Part shown: piece by piece, positions 16,737 to 25,667 of the stretch
Layout of the letters: the number at the start of each line of letters is the position of its first letter
How positions within the stretch are numbered: position 1 is the stretch's first letter
Source: Psychrobacter sp. 72-O-c
GTDB lineage: Bacteria; Pseudomonadota; Gammaproteobacteria; Pseudomonadales; Moraxellaceae
Assembly: GCF_904846605.1 (NCBI RefSeq)
Contig: NZ_CAJHBI010000029.1
Location: forward strand, 1-40,288
Direction of reading: 5' to 3'
Length of the DNA stretch: 40,288 nucleotides
Position numbers and translations under genes: made by a program
Notes under the pieces: generated by a model
Databases searched by the model: none
What the model saw: the letters and a program-made list of their open reading frames with translations, nothing else
What the model was told of the DNA's origin: nothing

Positions 16737-17789
16737 CTACTTTTTAGCAATTAAAGTGGCGCGTTTGGGTGCTGGATAGCCCTCACAAGTTTTTGTTGGG
16801 TCGTTGGGATGCAAAAATTCTGCTAGCGAATGATACGTCATCCAATCGGTTTTGCGCTGCTCATCAATTGAAGTCACAGCCACATCAACGCAGCGGATTT
16901 CAGAAAATCCAGCCTTTGCAAGCCAGCCCATAAGCGCAGACACTGACGGTAAAAAATACACATTGTTCATTTGCGCATAACGGTCATGCGGTACCAATAT
17001 CGTATTAGCATCGCCGTCTATCACCAAGGTTTCCAGTACCAACTCACCCCCTTTTACCAGCTGCCCCTTAAGCTGTTGTAAGTGCTCAAAGGGTGATTGG
17101 CGATGATAGAGTACGCCCATACTAAATACCGTATCGAACAGTTGGCTATGCTCAGGTAATGCTTCAAGTGGTACTGGAATATAATGGGTGCGGTAGTCAT
17201 CAGCGGCTCCTATGAAATGCCGAATCGCCATAAATTGATGATAGAACAAGCATGACGGGTCAACGATTATCACACAATCTGCGCCTGCCCCTGTCATACG
17301 CCAACCGTGATAGCCAGAACCGCCACCAACATCTAATATCCGTCGGCCTTTTAAGTTACCCAAATGCGGCGCGACTCGTTGCCACTTCCAATCACTACGC
17401 CACTCGGTATCAATCACTATTGGCTCAACTTCGCTACTATCAGCTTGACTACTACCAATCTGACTGCTTCCAATTTGAAAAGGCCCTTTGCGCCACGGCA
17501 TCAGTTGCTGCAATAAGGCAATGGTTTGCTTACGTTCAGAATCACTAAGCGTGGCTCCAATCGTCGGTGTGCCGCTATCTAAATCTACCTTATCAACCGA
17601 TATCTTAGGTAAACGTGCTACTGCTGCTTGATAGGCAGGCGCATGGGCATAGTTACGCTTGTCTTTAATTTGATTCAACCATTCAGGCAATAGCGATAAC
17701 CACTTATAAGCCCTCGGCTGCTGCTGAGCTAGTGCTAATAAGGTTAAATATAGTTCGCGTTCAGCGTGGATAATGGTGTCATTGGTCAT
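16737..17789 (-). CDS. cmoB: tRNA U34 carboxymethyltransferase CmoB
   Basis: A 350-residue SAM-like methyltransferase fold that uses carboxy-SAM made by CmoA to turn 5-hydroxyuridine-34 into cmo5U in tRNAs. Family blocks are MPWRKGPF, RILDVGGGSGYHGWRM, FSMGVLYHRQSP, GELVLETLVIDGD, DRYAQMNNVYF and EGYPAPKRATLI. Motif I reads DVGGGSG, where E. coli has DVGCGSG. A short serine-rich repeat (QIGSS, QIGSS, QADSS) precedes the SAM domain. The start at 17789 leaves 67 nt after cmoA. A longer frame back to 17882 would overlap the cmoA end and lacks homology. Confidence 0.95.
   Translation of the reverse strand: MTNDTIIHAERELYLTLLALAQQQPRAYKWLSLLPEWLNQIKDKRNYAHAPAYQAAVARLPKISVDKVDLDSGTPTIGATLSDSERKQTIALLQQLMPWRKGPFQIGSSQIGSSQADSSEVEPIVIDTEWRSDWKWQRVAPHLGNLKGRRILDVGGGSGYHGWRMTGAGADCVIIVDPSCLFYHQFMAIRHFIGAADDYRTHYIPVPLEALPEHSQLFDTVFSMGVLYHRQSPFEHLQQLKGQLVKGGELVLETLVIDGDANTILVPHDRYAQMNNVYFLPSVSALMGWLAKAGFSEIRCVDVAVTSIDEQRKTDWMTYHSLAEFLHPNDPTKTCEGYPAPKRATLIAKK
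17433..17477 (-). repeat. 15-bp tandem repeat, three units, inside cmoB
   Basis: Units at 17463-17477, 17448-17462 and 17433-17447 encode QIGSS, QIGSS and QADSS in frame. The first two are identical in protein but differ at three bases. Confidence 0.75.
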
Positions 17790-17856
17790 GCAAGCAGTTA
17801 CCGTGATTGTTGGGGAATAAAAATAGGATGGAAATGGACTTTTTGAATAAGTAACG

Positions 17857-18657
17857 TTATTTAAAAGCCACAATAGAGACAAAGTTTAAAAACTGAAACC
17901 AGGTCAGATGACGCTCAAAACCAATTTTAGATAGACGAGCATGATGTTCATCCAAAGTATCGGTAATCAACACGTTCTCTAACGCATTACGCTTACCGCT
18001 AATTTCCATCTCGGTGTAACCATTGGCGCGCTTAAAGTCGTAATAGCGCTCAACCAACCAGGCATCATACTGCTCATCAAAGGCGTGGGTCTTTTCAGTC
18101 AATACCAAAATCCCACCTTCACTTAATGCAGCATAAATTTTACTCAGTACCGCCACCCGATCCGCTGCTGGCAAAAACTGCAACGTTAAATTTAAAATAA
18201 CCATATCACAAGGTTCAAGCTCAATATCTCTGATATCAGCCGTGATAACTTCAATATCATGCTCGGGATAATTGTCACTGAGTACCGTACGCGCCTCGAT
18301 AGTCATTGCTGGTGAAATATCCACTGCTTTAATTTGCAAGTCGTGCGATGCAAATTCGCCAGCCAGCGCCATACTGGCTCCACCAAGAGAACAGCCCAAA
18401 TCATAAACACGGCTCACCCTTTGACCACTCTCACTTTGTTGGCGGTACTTACCATGTCGCCGTGCAAATATCGGCAGCATCGCTAGTACTTGACCATAGC
18501 CCGGTACACTGCGGCGAATCATATCTGGAAAACAGGCAACGACTTGCTCATCAAAGGAGAAACGCGCGGCCTTATCCAGTGGCGTAGTGAACAAGGTGTC
18601 ATGTTTAACAGTATCGTGTTGGATAGTAGATTCTGGCGATAAAGGAGAGTGACTCAT
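17857..18657 (-). CDS. cmoA: Carboxy-S-adenosyl-L-methionine synthase CmoA
   Basis: A 266-residue enzyme that makes carboxy-SAM from SAM and prephenate, the donor used by CmoB. Family blocks are [36 protein letters not shown] (motif I), [19 protein letters not shown] and [12 protein letters not shown]. The start at 18657 has GAG about 9 nt upstream. An ATG nine codons earlier (18684) has no visible site. The first 25-30 residues ([15 protein letters not shown]) are more polar and longer than in E. coli. First gene of a two-gene operon with cmoB. Confidence 0.95.
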   Translation of the reverse strand: MSHSPLSPESTIQHDTVKHDTLFTTPLDKAARFSFDEQVVACFPDMIRRSVPGYGQVLAMLPIFARRHGKYRQQSESGQRVSRVYDLGCSLGGASMALAGEFASHDLQIKAVDISPAMTIEARTVLSDNYPEHDIEVITADIRDIELEPCDMVILNLTLQFLPAADRVAVLSKIYAALSEGGILVLTEKTHAFDEQYDAWLVERYYDFKRANGYTEMEISGKRNALENVLITDTLDEHHARLSKIGFERHLTWFQFLNFVSIVAFK

Positions 18658-18900
18658 GAAATGGCTCGTCTTGTGATGGTTCATTTTTTGATGTTAATAA
18701 AACCTTGCTTAGAAGCAATTTAGCGAATAACTTCTATGCTTTAGAGATCATATGCTTAGCAAAAGCCCATTATAACATTACTGTTTGTTACTAATAGCCA
18801 GCTTCTTGACTGATAAGCTAAATACATAGCATTAAGAATCATCTCATTTCTAATCGTTGATTTTTATAACTGTTTATATTTATAACAACAGGATAATTTT

Positions 18901-19422
18901 ATGCAAAATATTATATTAGGTGGTGGCTGCTTTTGGTGCACCGAATCGGTATTTTTAGCCTTAAAAGGCGTAGAGTCAGTCGTCTCAGGTTATATGGGCG
19001 GCGAAGCCACTACAGCCAATTACCAAACTGTATGTAGCGGTAATACTGGACACGTTGAAGTTATCAACGTTACGTTTGATGAGTCTGTCCTACCGCTAGA
19101 AGTGCTACTTGATATTTTCTTTGGCACTCATGATCCTACGACTAAGGACCGTCAAGGTAATGATGTCGGCAGCCAATACCGCAGCGTAGTGTATTATACG
19201 GATGAAGATCAAAAGCCAACCGTCGATCGTACTATTAATAAGCTACGCGATATGGGCGTTAACATCGTTACTGAAGTTCACCCCGCCGTTGAATTTTATG
19301 TTGCTGAAGACGATCATCAGGATTTCTTTAATAGAAACCCAGGACAGGCCTATTGCAATTTTGCTATTCCGCCTAAGCTTGCTAAACTTCGTAAAGAATT
19401 TAGTAAATATATGGTTGGCTAA
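18901..19422 (+). CDS. msrA: Peptide methionine-S-sulfoxide reductase MsrA
   Basis: A 173-residue enzyme that repairs methionine S-sulfoxide in proteins. The catalytic Cys10 lies in GGGCFWCTESVF near the N-terminus. Other blocks are GVESVVSGYMGG, TGHVEVINVTFD, FFGTHDPTTKDRQGNDVGSQ, YRSVVYYTDE and the end FNRNPGQAYCNFAIPPKLAK, where a resolving-type Cys is seen. No MsrB domain is fused. AGGA lies 7 nt upstream. Followed by its own terminator. Confidence 0.96.
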   Translation: MQNIILGGGCFWCTESVFLALKGVESVVSGYMGGEATTANYQTVCSGNTGHVEVINVTFDESVLPLEVLLDIFFGTHDPTTKDRQGNDVGSQYRSVVYYTDEDQKPTVDRTINKLRDMGVNIVTEVHPAVEFYVAEDDHQDFFNRNPGQAYCNFAIPPKLAKLRKEFSKYMVG

Positions 19423-19473
19423 AGCGTATACTGAGTTAAATGTAAAAACTTAACTTTTAAGTTAATGTCTAAT

Positions 19474-19508
19474 AAAGAGCCAAGTGTGGATGCGCTTGGC
19501 TCTTTTTT
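19474..19508 (+). terminator. Intrinsic terminator of msrA
   Basis: AAAGAGCCAAG, a 9-10 nt loop, CTTGGCTCTTTTTT: an 11-bp perfect stem with a T-run. Confidence 0.9.
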
Positions 19509-19643
19509 AATTTATCGTTATCACTAGCTTCATATGGTGAAAGCCGTTAACGTCTAGTAACGCTCATTATCAAAATTTTAGTAAACAACAGCATCTTCGA
19601 AAGCCACCGTTAATAAAAACTATCAAATATAAAGGCTATAATA

Positions 19644-20324
19644 ATGAACCCTGAATTCTGGCAACAACGCTGGCAGGACAAGCGTATTGGCTTTAATCAA
19701 CCGGAAGTAAATCCACTATTGATTAAACACTTTCCGGCCTTAAATTTGCCAACCGATAGTAGAGTATTTGTACCGTTATGCGGCAAATCAGTTGACATGA
19801 TATGGTTAGCAAGCCAAGGTTATGAGGTAGCTGGGGTCGAATTGGTTGAGTCGGCCGTTCAAGCATTCTTTACTGAGAATAATATCTCGCCTACAGTAAC
19901 GAGGCATGCTGATAATCCAAACATTAAGTGCTATCAAGGCCAGATTTTAGGTCAGACGATAGAGTTATGGGTCGCTGATATCTTTGCACTTAAGCCCGAA
20001 GACCTTGGTCAAGTTGATGCGATTTATGATAGAGCAGCGTTGATTGCCTTGCCAGCAGATATGCGCCTAAAGTATAGCGAAAAAGTGCGGCAGCTTAGTA
20101 GCAATATCAGTAGCCGTGCTAGCGGTAATGCACCGCAACTACTATTAACGCTCAACTATGATCAAAGTGAAAGGAACGGGCCGCCGTTTTCGATTAGTAG
20201 CGAGCAAGTCCAACAATATTATAGCAGTCATTATAGAATCACTGAGCTTGAAGGTAAGCCATCAATATTAAACGCAGCGCCAGAGCTGGCTGTGACTGAA
20301 CATGTTTGGTTATTAAGTGATTAA
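19644..20324 (+). CDS. tpm: Thiopurine S-methyltransferase-like protein (TPMT)
   Basis: A 226-residue SAM-dependent methyltransferase. It opens MNPEFWQQRWQDKRIGFNQ, followed by FVPLCGKSVDMIWLASQGYEV (SAM-binding motif I), GVELVESAVQAFF and the YDRAALIALPADMR segment, all typical of bacterial Tpm. Bacterial Tpm proteins methylate selenium and tellurium species and can confer tellurite tolerance; the physiological substrate is uncertain. AAAGG lies 8 nt upstream. The DUF1499 gene starts 31 nt later and may be cotranscribed. Confidence 0.93.
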   Translation: MNPEFWQQRWQDKRIGFNQPEVNPLLIKHFPALNLPTDSRVFVPLCGKSVDMIWLASQGYEVAGVELVESAVQAFFTENNISPTVTRHADNPNIKCYQGQILGQTIELWVADIFALKPEDLGQVDAIYDRAALIALPADMRLKYSEKVRQLSSNISSRASGNAPQLLLTLNYDQSERNGPPFSISSEQVQQYYSSHYRITELEGKPSILNAAPELAVTEHVWLLSD

Positions 20325-20355
20325 TTGAGTGATTAAATAATAATGGAAAAATCTA

Positions 20356-21069
20356 ATGAAAATTTTAGTTAGCCTTACGAGTTTAATTGCCTTTTTGCTG
20401 GTCGTGTTAGCAGGTCCTCTTTATAAGTTTGGTATTATTGAATTAGGCACTGCGTTTACAGGATTTAAATTTGGGGTGTATGCCGGTATTGCAGCGCTTG
20501 TACTGCTTGCACTACAATTTTTATTAAGACGTAAAACGGTAACGCTGGGCAGTGCAATTATGGCGGTGGTACTTTCTGCAATTGCTATAGCAATGCCTCT
20601 GAGTATGATGAGTAAAGCCAAAAGCGTACCGCCCATTCATGATATTTCAACCGATTTAGTCAACCCACCTGAGTTTATCACTATTGCCCCGCTACGCGCT
20701 GACGCACCAAACCCGGTAGAGTATGATGGTATCGAGACCGCAGAGCAACAACGTACAGCATATCCTGAACTCAGAACCCTTAGCTATCCGCAGCCAAAAG
20801 CTGAGTTAGTAGCAGCTGTTGAACAAGCGGTCAAAAACTTAGGCTGGGAGTTAGTAAATGCTGATGCTAGCAAAGGTAGCGTGGAGGCAACAGATACCAC
20901 GATGTGGTTTGGTTTTAAAGATGATGTCGTGGTACGTGTTAATGATGAAGGCAGTGAGCGTTTGGTTGATATTCGTAGTAAATCGCGTATTGGCGGTAGC
21001 GACTTAGGCAAAAATGCAGAGCGTATTCATACTTTAATTGAAGAGCTAAATGCTGTGTTGGCTAAATAA
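20356..21069 (+). CDS. DUF1499 membrane-anchored protein
   Basis: A 237-residue protein with three N-terminal hydrophobic segments (about 1-20, 37-60 and 66-90), then a soluble C-terminal domain. The latter matches the DUF1499 pattern as I recall it: ATDTTMWFGFKDDVVVRV, followed by VDIRSKSRIGGSDLGKNAER. The function of the family is not established. It starts 31 nt after tpm with only a weak purine stretch upstream (GGAAAAATCT). No terminator follows directly. Confidence 0.85.
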   Translation: MKILVSLTSLIAFLLVVLAGPLYKFGIIELGTAFTGFKFGVYAGIAALVLLALQFLLRRKTVTLGSAIMAVVLSAIAIAMPLSMMSKAKSVPPIHDISTDLVNPPEFITIAPLRADAPNPVEYDGIETAEQQRTAYPELRTLSYPQPKAELVAAVEQAVKNLGWELVNADASKGSVEATDTTMWFGFKDDVVVRVNDEGSERLVDIRSKSRIGGSDLGKNAERIHTLIEELNAVLAK

Positions 21070-21327
21070 TTAATTTTGAAGGTGAGTATAAGACTACTGA
21101 ATCCGAACTAAATAATGCGACTATTAAACATCATCAAACGACAGTAAATGATATTAGCTTTTTACCCAAATCCCTCCCAACCTCACACCGACGTCAGCTT
21201 ATAGTAACCAGGTGCGTCTATACCTTTTCTTTATCATTAATATTGGTTACTCTAAACCAATCTCTTCATATTGAACTTTTTATTTTATTATCAACCTTGC
21301 CACCACTTATGTTTATAGGATATTTTC

Positions 21328-22830
21328 ATGCGTTTGACTCAGTTGACTACTTTTTCTCTGCTCAGTGCTGCGATTGGCTTAAGTCTAGCCAGCACTGCCC
21401 AAGCCGCTCGACCAGAAGCACCAAACTTATCCAATGCTGAGCTACAACAATGCTTAAGCACCCTTAAAAACAGCAGTCAATTTCGCGACGTATCCGATTC
21501 AACCTTTGAGCGCTATCGTCCAAGCGAGCCTGATCCTAGCGTTATTCAGTCATTAAATTATCAGCCTGAATTTCAAAAGGACGTTTGGGATTATCTATCA
21601 GCGTTAGTGGATAAAGAACGGGTAGAAGATGGTATTCGTGCCAAGCAGCAGTGGGCAAGCACATTGCGCCAGATTGAATCGCGCTACGGTGTCAAAGCCG
21701 AGCACGTTTTAGGGGTGTGGGGTGTAGAGTCAAACTTTGGCCAGACTTTGGGTAAAAAACCCTTGTTTGAGTCATTAGCGACGTTGTCTTGTTTTGATCG
21801 CCGCCAAAGTTACTTTCGTGGTGAGTATGCCAATGCGCTAAAAATTGTGCAAAATGGTGATATTAATCCCAGTGATATGACTGGCTCTTGGGCAGGCGCG
21901 TTTGGACAAACACAGTTTATGCCCGGTACTTTTTTAGACCTGGCAGTAGATTTCGATGGCGATGGTCGCCGCGACTTGGTCAATAGTGTGCCCGATGCGC
22001 TCGCTTCTACCGCAAACTTCTTATCCAAGCGCGGTTATCGTACAGGTGAGGCCTGGGGCTATGAGGTCAAACTCCCTAGCGGATATTGGGCAGTGTCCGA
22101 TCGTAAAGACAAAAAGTCTATGAGTCACTGGCGCGATCAAGGCTTGACGCTTGCTAATGGCAGTCCACTGCCTTATGACTTAAGTAGTGCCGGACTGCTA
22201 TTGCCAGCCGGTAAAGGTGGCCCTGCTTTTTTAGTGGGTAAAAACTTCGATACGTTTTACTCGTACAATGCCTCAGAAAACTACGCATTGGCAATCGCCC
22301 ATCTTTCTGACTTAATCACAAAATCGGATAGCAGTAAGACCGACTTTATAACAGCATGGCCAACCGATGACCCTGGTATTAGTCGCCAGCAGGCCAGAGA
22401 CATTCAGCAAGCTTTATTAAATGCTGGCTACGATATCGGCGGCGTTGATGGCATTATCGGCGACAATACTCGTACTGCCATTCAGCAATATCAGACCAGC
22501 CGTGGCATCTTTCCTGCTGATGGACGTGCAGGACAAAAGTTTTATGGCTCAATCGTTGGAAACTCTGCTCCTAGCAGCTTCCAGAATAGTAACCAGTATG
22601 GCAATCAATATGGTCAGCCGTCGAATAGCCAACCTTTGACCCCAGCATCTGGGGATCGCATGGGGCAACTGATTAAACAACAAACTACCTCGCCTACTAG
22701 CACTTATTCACCTCAATCGTCAGCTCAGCCAGCATCAGTTCAGCCATCAAGGTCTAGCAATCAACGCTATCGCCGCGTTATCGGTGCTGATGGCGTCGTG
22801 AACTTAGTACGTGTTGATGAAGGTTCTTAG
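21328..22830 (+). CDS. MltB-type lytic murein transglycosylase with peptidoglycan-binding domain
   Basis: A 500-residue periplasmic enzyme that cleaves the MurNAc-GlcNAc bond of peptidoglycan. The signal peptide ends at about residue 27 (ASTAQA); there is no lipobox, so it is likely soluble. The SLT_2 domain runs from about 33 to 335, with catalytic Glu134 in GVWGVESNFG, then GAFGQTQFMPGTFLDLA. A PG_binding_1 domain is at about 355-410 (QQARDIQQALLNAGYDIGG). A Ser/Gln/Tyr-rich disordered tail ends in a basic stretch. This is the MltB/Slt35 fold with the extra C-terminal domain common in Pseudomonas-like bacteria. AGGA lies about 8 nt upstream. Confidence 0.93.
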   Translation: MRLTQLTTFSLLSAAIGLSLASTAQAARPEAPNLSNAELQQCLSTLKNSSQFRDVSDSTFERYRPSEPDPSVIQSLNYQPEFQKDVWDYLSALVDKERVEDGIRAKQQWASTLRQIESRYGVKAEHVLGVWGVESNFGQTLGKKPLFESLATLSCFDRRQSYFRGEYANALKIVQNGDINPSDMTGSWAGAFGQTQFMPGTFLDLAVDFDGDGRRDLVNSVPDALASTANFLSKRGYRTGEAWGYEVKLPSGYWAVSDRKDKKSMSHWRDQGLTLANGSPLPYDLSSAGLLLPAGKGGPAFLVGKNFDTFYSYNASENYALAIAHLSDLITKSDSSKTDFITAWPTDDPGISRQQARDIQQALLNAGYDIGGVDGIIGDNTRTAIQQYQTSRGIFPADGRAGQKFYGSIVGNSAPSSFQNSNQYGNQYGQPSNSQPLTPASGDRMGQLIKQQTTSPTSTYSPQSSAQPASVQPSRSSNQRYRRVIGADGVVNLVRVDEGS

Positions 22831-22858
22831 TATAGGGTTCTTGATATTAGACAAATAA

Positions 22859-22879
22859 AAAACCACGCCTAATTGGCGT
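22859..22879. terminator. Bidirectional terminator between the transglycosylase and the 98-residue gene
   Basis: AACCACGCC / GGCGTGGTT with a 5-nt loop, A-tract before and T-tract after, so it works for both convergent genes. Confidence 0.9.
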
Positions 22880-22954
22880 GGTTTTTGTTTTCATTAATGT
22901 ATAAGAAATGGATTGGTATTTATAACCATTCAAGCCATTTAATTTACAAGTAGA

Positions 22955-23251
22955 TTAGACGAACGGTGGTGGATTGGGTTTGCCATTTTCGCCATCCCAG
23001 TTTTCGCGCGCTTTATCATCAAGATCTGCTGGCGTTTTTGGCTCCCACTTGCCATTTTCTTTCCAAGTCGCATCGCCCCAATCTTCTTTTTCCTTTTCAT
23101 CCCAATCATTATAGGTCTTACTGGGATCAATACCACGGCGCTTCATATCTGCTACTTGCTCTTCTAGGGTATGAAACTGATCGGCGTCATGCATCGCTTC
23201 TGCTTGTTTATCGATATCACTCATTAATTCGTCGCGTTTAGAGTTAGTCAT
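22955..23251 (-). CDS. Small acidic, Trp-containing hydrophilic protein, unknown
   Basis: Not recognised. 98 residues with no membrane segment, no signal peptide and a strong charge content (many D, E and K). Residues 1-40 look like a charged helix (QVADMKRRGIDPSK). The second half is Trp/Asp/Gly-rich with a repeated feel (YNDWDEKEKEDWGDATW, then KWEPKTP, then NWDGENGKP), and the end is PPPFV. It is probably a real gene: GGAGAG lies 4 nt before the ATG, the stop is followed by a terminator, and composition differs from shadow frames. Confidence 0.7.
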   Translation of the reverse strand: MTNSKRDELMSDIDKQAEAMHDADQFHTLEEQVADMKRRGIDPSKTYNDWDEKEKEDWGDATWKENGKWEPKTPADLDDKARENWDGENGKPNPPPFV

Positions 23252-23385
23252 ATTACTCTCCTCAATCAGTCAATATTTATGGTGTTTATTATTACCAGTT
23301 TACAGTAAATTAACAACTGCTGGCACGTATGCTTTGTATTACAAAACGTAGCAATGGGCACAATTTATCTATAATTGAGGCTTTA

Positions 23386-24423
23386 CTACTCATTAGGTGC
23401 CTTTGGCTGACCTTTCTTAAATAGATTTTGGGCATAAAAGGTCAGTTTCCACATCTCTTGTGATACCCGAGTACCATAAGTCGTCAACTGAATCCAGTTT
23501 GCACCGACCAATACGCGTTGTAGTCTGTTTAAATCATTTTGAGCAATTCTGCAGCGTGAGATGGCATGGACATTAGGCATCTCCCGTTTAACCTCTTGGT
23601 CAGCTTTAGAGGATATCAAACGATTAATACAGCTTTGTAAACTATAGCTTGAAAAAGTCTCTGGAATTTTTGCTAAGGCATGTAGTATTTCTTGCCATGT
23701 TAAAGTCATCATCCTAGTGATATCTGACAGATTACCACCCTCATAAGCTTGGGCGCTATATTGAATGGTAAAAGTTTCTATCAATTTAAGCGGTTTGTTC
23801 AAACTATTAGCAGTGACACTGTTTTCAGAAACAATATTTTCAGAAATGCTGTTTTCAGCGAGACTAATATCTCGCTGAACAGCCTTACTGGTAGATAAGG
23901 GAGATATATACTGCGCAGTGATCCTTTGTAGGTTAGACTTTTCAGGTTTCTCACTCATCCTTACCCACCCATCCTTTACTTCATGGTTTGAGACCATATT
24001 TTCATAAGCATAGATAAGCAGTTGCTCGATATTAGTATCCATATCATAGTAATACACATGCTTTGCTTGCTGTTGAACAACACGGGTAAAGTCTTGCAAT
24101 TGCCGACTAACGTCTGCGGCTTCATGATGAGTCTTAATTAATATTAATAAAGGTTTGAGCTTAGCTTTAGCACTCAGATAGCTTAGATGCATTTGACTGA
24201 CACCCATATCTTTGGCCGTGCCGTAACTGTCACCAATAACTACTAGCGTATAATCACAAGCATCAATGCACTGGCGACCGTATAACGTAGCTTGCGGTAA
24301 TTTGCTAGAGACATCGTAGGTTAGAAAGGCTCGTGCTTGAAAAAATATCGCCAAACTATCTAAGACCAGCGGTTGCTCGTTGTCAGCGCATACGACATGA
24401 ATATGATAACGACGATTAGGCAC
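23386..24423 (-). CDS. DUF4062-like protein, unknown function
   Basis: A 345-residue cytosolic protein. The first 145 residues resemble the DUF4062 (TIR-like fold) pattern: a beta strand at HIHVVCADN, then CIDACDYTLVVIGDSYG, then a Ser-Gln-x-x-x-x-Tyr helix leading to KPLLILIK. A linker contains four pentapeptide repeats at 190-209 (ENSIS, ENIVS, ENSVT, ANSLN). The helical C-terminal domain (about 225-340) is not recognised. The start codon is GTG with AGAGGG 5 nt upstream. It lies 154 nt downstream of murI on the same strand. DUF4062 proteins occur in signalling and defence settings, but nothing here shows that role. Confidence 0.65.
   Translation of the reverse strand: MPNRRYHIHVVCADNEQPLVLDSLAIFFQARAFLTYDVSSKLPQATLYGRQCIDACDYTLVVIGDSYGTAKDMGVSQMHLSYLSAKAKLKPLLILIKTHHEAADVSRQLQDFTRVVQQQAKHVYYYDMDTNIEQLLIYAYENMVSNHEVKDGWVRMSEKPEKSNLQRITAQYISPLSTSKAVQRDISLAENSISENIVSENSVTANSLNKPLKLIETFTIQYSAQAYEGGNLSDITRMMTLTWQEILHALAKIPETFSSYSLQSCINRLISSKADQEVKREMPNVHAISRCRIAQNDLNRLQRVLVGANWIQLTTYGTRVSQEMWKLTFYAQNLFKKGQPKAPNE
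23797..23856 (-). repeat. 15-bp tandem repeat, four units, inside the DUF4062-like gene
   Basis: Units at 23842-23856, 23827-23841, 23812-23826 and 23797-23811 share the plus-strand ending gttttc (three of four). They encode ENSIS, ENIVS, ENSVT and ANSLN in frame. Confidence 0.8.
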
Positions 24424-24577
24424 AATAACCCTCTAAGTTTAGACAGCAGTATCAAAAATGACATAAAAACAAGCACAAGTATCGATTATTGAAACCTCTA
24501 GCCTAGCATAATCTTCTCGAGATGCACGCAGTTTATTTTTATTTGCCACATCTTATATTTGGTCATCGTAGCCTATA

Positions 24578-25531
24578 CTAACAATACCGTTGCAAACATA
24601 TCTGCGTACCCAGCAGACGCTGTATCAGCATACCAAGCTTGTCATCATATTTACTGGCATAAAAAATTAGAGGCGGCCGAATATTCGTGTTATTAACAGT
24701 CGTCCTGCTACTATCTATACTACTATGCGCACTACTAGTAGGCAGTGCCAGTAGCTGGTTTTTTACCAATAGCTGCTTCACGCGTTCAGCAATTGCTTTT
24801 CCTGAGTCAACCACGTCCATAGAAAGTTGTTGTGACTCAATCTCTTGCAATAAAAATGGTTTAAAAAATGGATAGTGTGTGCAACCTAACACCAATTGAT
24901 CAATGCCCTCTTGAGCAAATCCTTGTACTTGCTGGCGTAAGCGCTGGGCAGTTTCGGAGTTCTCTGGCATACCTGCCTCTACCCAGGGTACCAGTTGGGG
25001 GTCAAAATATTTAGTCACTAACGTCTGGTTTGGCAGAGCAATATTAGTAATAACTTGGTTAAGTAACGTGCCATTTAAGGTCGCTTTAGTGGCTAATACC
25101 GCCACATGACCACTTTTACTGGCCAGTATCGCAGGCTTCAATGCCGGTACTAAGCCGACGATAGGCAACTGCGGATAACAGCGCCGGGCGGTCTCCAAAG
25201 CATAAGCCGAGGCACTATTACAGGCAATGACGATCAGTTTACAGCCTTGCTGATATAACCATTCTACCGCTATTAATGTTAGCGTCTCGATCTCTTTACT
25301 GTCACGACTGCCGTATGGCACATGCAAGGTATCGGCATAATAAATATAATGCTCATCGGGTAATTGCTGGGCCAAATGCAGATAGACTGATAGACCACCG
25401 ACTCCTGAGTCAAATAAGCCAATTGGTGCATTGCGCTCTTTGTTAACCATTGCCTTATTAAAAGCGACAGCATCAAAAGCAGCCGATTGAGTTTTCACAT
25501 CACTGCTTATTTCATTTGCGGTAAGGCTCAT
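24578..25531 (-). CDS. murI: Glutamate racemase MurI
   Basis: A 317-residue cofactor-independent racemase that supplies D-glutamate for peptidoglycan. The catalytic pair is visible: Cys in VIACNSASAYALE and Cys in VLGCTHYPFF. The substrate-binding blocks are GLFDSGVGGLSV and ADTLHVPYGSR. Family length is about 265-290; here there is a 33-residue polar N-terminal extension and a Ser/Thr/Asn-rich stretch near 270-290 before the last helix. A second in-frame ATG at residue 29 has AAGG too close to be convincing, so the first ATG is kept. Confidence 0.94.
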   Translation of the reverse strand: MSLTANEISSDVKTQSAAFDAVAFNKAMVNKERNAPIGLFDSGVGGLSVYLHLAQQLPDEHYIYYADTLHVPYGSRDSKEIETLTLIAVEWLYQQGCKLIVIACNSASAYALETARRCYPQLPIVGLVPALKPAILASKSGHVAVLATKATLNGTLLNQVITNIALPNQTLVTKYFDPQLVPWVEAGMPENSETAQRLRQQVQGFAQEGIDQLVLGCTHYPFFKPFLLQEIESQQLSMDVVDSGKAIAERVKQLLVKNQLLALPTSSAHSSIDSSRTTVNNTNIRPPLIFYASKYDDKLGMLIQRLLGTQICLQRYC

Positions 25532-25667
25532 AGTCAGTTTACCACCGCTATCATATACATCCTGCTATACACATATCGTCATCTGGAAGCTTCTTATTAT
25601 GTTGAATATACTTTAAATTAAACACATTGGCCCACAATCTGTAGTCAGACCCTTCAATCAATAAAAC

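Noticed and set aside
10354..21220. Shared caggtgcgtctat at about 10358 and 21208
   Set aside because: A 13-base match is expected by chance in 40 kb.
21203..21251. Inverted repeat agtaacca / tggttact upstream of the transglycosylase gene
   Set aside because: Eight-base arms 33 bases apart are weak and AT-rich; not enough to claim an operator.
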